NCBI RefSeq assembly: GCF_029542785.1 | Contig: NC_083372.1 | Span: 868,001-932,000 of the forward strand | Length of the DNA stretch: 64,000 bases | Origin: Malassezia japonica | Taxonomy: Eukaryota > Basidiomycota > Malasseziomycetes > Malasseziales > Malasseziaceae | Direction of reading: 5' to 3' | Shown: positions 61,867 through 64,000 of the stretch, piece after piece | Layout of the letters: every line of letters begins with the position of its first letter | How positions within the stretch are numbered: position 1 is the stretch's first letter | Position numbers and translations under genes: made by a program | Notes under the pieces: generated by a model | The model's database searches: none | Told to the model about the DNA's origin: nothing | What the model saw: only the letters and a program-made list of their open reading frames with translations

Positions 61867-61874
61867 TCACGTGA
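61867..61874. promoter_or_regulatory. TCACGTGA in the PMC1 promoter
   Basis: Lies in the 260-bp interval between the PMC1 ATG (61708) and the COQ9 stop (61969), on the upstream side of PMC1. It is followed by TTG, as at the RSM27 site. No other gene is seen in this interval. Confidence 0.45.
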
Positions 61875-61968
61875 TTGAGTGGCTTGGCACTGTAGTCCGA
61901 AATAGCCCCGCGGAGGCCAGCGGCGCGTGGCGCAGCGTGCACAGCCCAGGCCCTATGTCCGACGCAAA

Positions 61969-62903
61969 TTAGAGGCCGAAGCTACGGAAGATGCCTATTT
62001 CATCGGTTAGTTTTTGTACACGGGGCGGGCGATACGTACCTAGCCAGCCACGGCCGCCCCATTCCACCCATTGGCCGAGTTTGTGGGTGGCTTCGCGAGT
62101 ACTTTCGTAGGCACAAGGGGTATCAGCCATCCGCCGCAGCAGAGCTGTGCTCTGCTCCAGGCTCATATGGGGTTGTGTGGCCAGTGCGAGCTCTGAGGTC
62201 AGCAGGCTATGCATGCGAACGTACCTGCAGCGCCGTAGGCTGTGGCGAGACGCGCACGGAGCGAGTACCATTCCGGCTGTGTCGTAGTTAGTGGATAATT
62301 GCAACGTACTCCGTGGTGGCCGGTCATGCCTGCCGCGAAGCATGCCTGGTTAGCAAGCGCTGCATAGCGCTGCAGCAGGGGTCCGGGGTTCGGCAGCGAG
62401 CCGGTGAAGGGAACGGTTCGTGGGCTGAGGCCGAGGCGCTGGACGAGGCTCGGGAGCGGCAGCAACGGCTCGCTCGAGAGGAGAGTAAAAGCCTGTGATG
62501 AGAGGTGGGAACGTACCGGAAGCAAATGCGGCTGCACCACGGCACTCGCGCAAAGGCGGTCGCTCAGCAGCTCGACCGAGCCTTGGAACGCGTCGTGGTT
62601 ATTTTTCGGGTCGGCGCCAAAAGCGGTCTTGGCATCAGAGACCATCTGTGTGCCTGCCTCTTGGTCCCATGCAGCAAACAGCCGGCGCGGGCCCGAGGTC
62701 GGGGCCGTGTCGGGGCCGGGAAAGAGACGTTCCAACGCACGGTCGACGTTGGTAGGCGTCGCGGTCTCTTCGCCCGCTTTCTGCTTGAGAAGCACACTCT
62801 CTTCAACAGCTACGCGAATCGCAGCGAGGCTAAAGCCCTTGCTCGGAACGTGCGGGAGCGCCGACCGCAGCAAGGCGTGCACCGCGGCAGGTCCGCCGGT
62901 CAT
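61969..62903 (-). CDS. COQ9: Ubiquinone biosynthesis protein COQ9
   Basis: Exons (minus) 62903-62517, 62492-62310, 62276-62225, 62192-62040 and 61994-61969, 266 residues. LLRSALPHVPSKGFSLAAIRVA is the conserved COQ9 N-terminus; HLLPAFTLLSSEPLLPL, EWYSLRARLATAYGAAELA and WLGIFRSFGL follow the TetR-like lipid-binding fold. COQ9 presents intermediates to COQ7 in CoQ synthesis. Introns are 24, 33, 32 and 45 nt. Three are multiples of three and contain no stop, so the unspliced frame is open there. No clear targeting peptide is visible. Confidence 0.86.
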
Positions 62904-62938
62904 GGGGACGATTCACGAATGTGGAGAAAAGGAGACTG

Positions 62939-64000
62939 CTATGTCCAAATATGGATTTCGCCATCGTCGCCTGCGCTGGCAAGCATTGTAGGTGCCTGCT
63001 GGGGCGTAGTGTCGTCCTCCGATTTTTGTGGGATAGGCGCCCAAGAGATGCAGTTAATGTCAGACACGCCATGCGCGTTTTCGACACTTGCACCGAGCAC
63101 AACACTCGGCTTGAACTTCTCCGCACTCTCGCCCATGTAAAAGACGAGGATCTTGCCGTCGGCGCCGGCAGCAGCCAGCTTTCCGTAGGACTGCGATGCG
63201 TCTCCCGGCTCGCCAATCGTCCAGCTCAAACTGTAGATCGTCCGGGAAAAGTGACCGTCGATGCGCTGCACCTCGACCCACTTGTCGCCAGCGCGCCCCG
63301 GGATCTTGCCTTCGGGCGCCAGGCCGTTTGCTTCGCACTCTTGGGCGGTAAAGCGGCGCCAGATGCGCACCGTGTTGTCGTCCGATGCCGAAGCGAGGAA
63401 ACGTCCGCACGGTGAAAAAGCCATCGACCACACGGTCGACGAGTGCCCGTTGAGGGTCGAGTAGCAGAACCAATCTTCCGACGGGTCGTCCACATAGAGC
63501 TTAATGGTATCATCGTACGAGGCCGAAGCGAGGATCTCTTCTTTTGGGTGCCAGGCCACCATCTTGACGTCCTGCGTGTGCTCCATCATCACGCTAAGGC
63601 ACTCAAACTCCGAGTCGGGCTGGACCTCCCAAATCCATACGCTCTTGTCGCGGCTGCAGCTGGCAAGCAGACTACCGTTGTGGCTGAATGCGACGCTCTT
63701 GCATTCGCTATCGTGCCCTTCGAGCGTTCCCGAGCAGTCCCACTCCGGCTCGTTCGGGTCTTCGCCGCGCACCTCGGGTGGCGTGCGCTCCCAGATGCCC
63801 ACGGTGCAGTCGAACGACGCCGTGGCCATGATATCGCCCGACGGCGCCCAAGCAACCTGGCGCACGGTGCGCTTGTGCCCGGTCGGGATCACTTCACGCA
63901 GCGAGAAGACCACCTGCTTCTCACCCGTGACGCCCGACGGTAGCGAGGTATAGGCGTGCAGACGCACATCGCGATCTGTGGAGCACGACGCGAGCAAGGG
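62939..64000 (-). CDS. CIA1: Cytosolic iron-sulfur assembly WD40 protein CIA1 (5' end outside window)
   Basis: The visible 353 codons contain most of a seven-bladed WD40 propeller. Repeats include GHKRTVRQVAWAPSGDIMATASFDCTVGIWE, GHDSECKSVAFSHNGSLLASCSRDKSVWIWE, WHPKEEILASASYDDTIKLY and GHSSTVWSMAFSPCGRFLASASDDNTVRIW. These match Cia1, which delivers Fe-S clusters to cytosolic and nuclear targets. The C-terminal SAGDDGEIHIWT closes the propeller. The start lies beyond the window edge. The stop is 35 bp from the COQ9 ATG, so the two genes are in tandem on the minus strand. Confidence 0.92.
   Translation of the reverse strand, partial: PLLASCSTDRDVRLHAYTSLPSGVTGEKQVVFSLREVIPTGHKRTVRQVAWAPSGDIMATASFDCTVGIWERTPPEVRGEDPNEPEWDCSGTLEGHDSECKSVAFSHNGSLLASCSRDKSVWIWEVQPDSEFECLSVMMEHTQDVKMVAWHPKEEILASASYDDTIKLYVDDPSEDWFCYSTLNGHSSTVWSMAFSPCGRFLASASDDNTVRIWRRFTAQECEANGLAPEGKIPGRAGDKWVEVQRIDGHFSRTIYSLSWTIGEPGDASQSYGKLAAAGADGKILVFYMGESAEKFKPSVVLGASVENAHGVSDINCISWAPIPQKSEDDTTPQQAPTMLASAGDDGEIHIWT

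Noticed and set aside
1..64000. Bacterial-type features: ribosome-binding sites, operons, CRISPR, insertion sequences
   Set aside because: All genes and introns are eukaryotic; none of these elements is visible.

Overview
The window is nuclear DNA from a compact, GC-rich basidiomycete yeast, most likely a Malassezia or close Ustilaginomycotina relative. That placement is an inference. It rests on the fungal gene set (ALG11, CHS7, a WOPR regulator, a Zn2Cys6 factor, a PMC1-type Ca2+-ATPase, CENP-A), the small intergenic gaps and the extremely short spliceosomal introns. I see no prokaryotic operons, CRISPR arrays, insertion sequences, transposons or viral remnants.

Layout. 1-8 kb: 3' part of a glycinamide-ribotide formyltransferase fused to gelsolin-like sequence, a full-size ABC transporter and a secreted EF-hand protein. 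8-20 kb: TRP4, frequenin/NCS-1, an IGHMBP2/Hcs1-type helicase, ETF-beta, the mitochondrial phosphate carrier, ALG11, VPS34 and SEN34. 20-33 kb: a ZNF511-like protein, phosphoglucomutase, a quinone oxidoreductase, RPC19, a YPK1/Gad8 kinase, a small GPI-type protein, NOT2, an ArfGAP (GLO3), ARO2, mS33/RSM27 and an uncharacterised membrane protein. 33.8-34.9 kb: the longest gene-free stretch, upstream of a WOPR (Gti1/Pac2/Wor1) regulator. 36-48 kb: CENP-A, CDC73, an uncharacterised serine-rich membrane protein, an old-yellow-enzyme reductase, COX7, an R3H protein, CHS7 and a septin. 47-64 kb: phosphoglycerate dehydrogenase, mS23/RSM25, a Maf-type pyrophosphatase, SRP68, a Zn2Cys6 regulator, a HAD phosphatase, an intron-containing tRNA-Val, PMC1-type Ca2+-ATPase, COQ9 and the 3' part of CIA1.

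About half the genes are interrupted. I placed 43 introns by hand, from reading-frame continuity and protein-family conservation. Twelve are exactly 22 nt and share one rigid layout: donor GTnnGT, branch motif CTNAY at intron positions 14-18, AG at 21-22. Six more are 23 nt. This is the most striking feature of the window. Genes are packed head-to-head and tail-to-tail: convergent stop codons can be 5-16 bp apart and divergent ATGs 56-180 bp apart.

The genes are mostly housekeeping and do not form a functional cluster. Groups that share a process are amino-acid synthesis (TRP4, ARO2, SER33), mitochondrial function (ETF-beta, MIR1, RSM27, RSM25, COX7, COQ9), membrane traffic and signalling (VPS34, GLO3, FRQ1, YPK1, CHS7, SRP68), and chromosome or transcription functions (CENP-A, CDC73, NOT2, RPC19). 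All exon boundaries are my predictions and have not been checked against transcripts.
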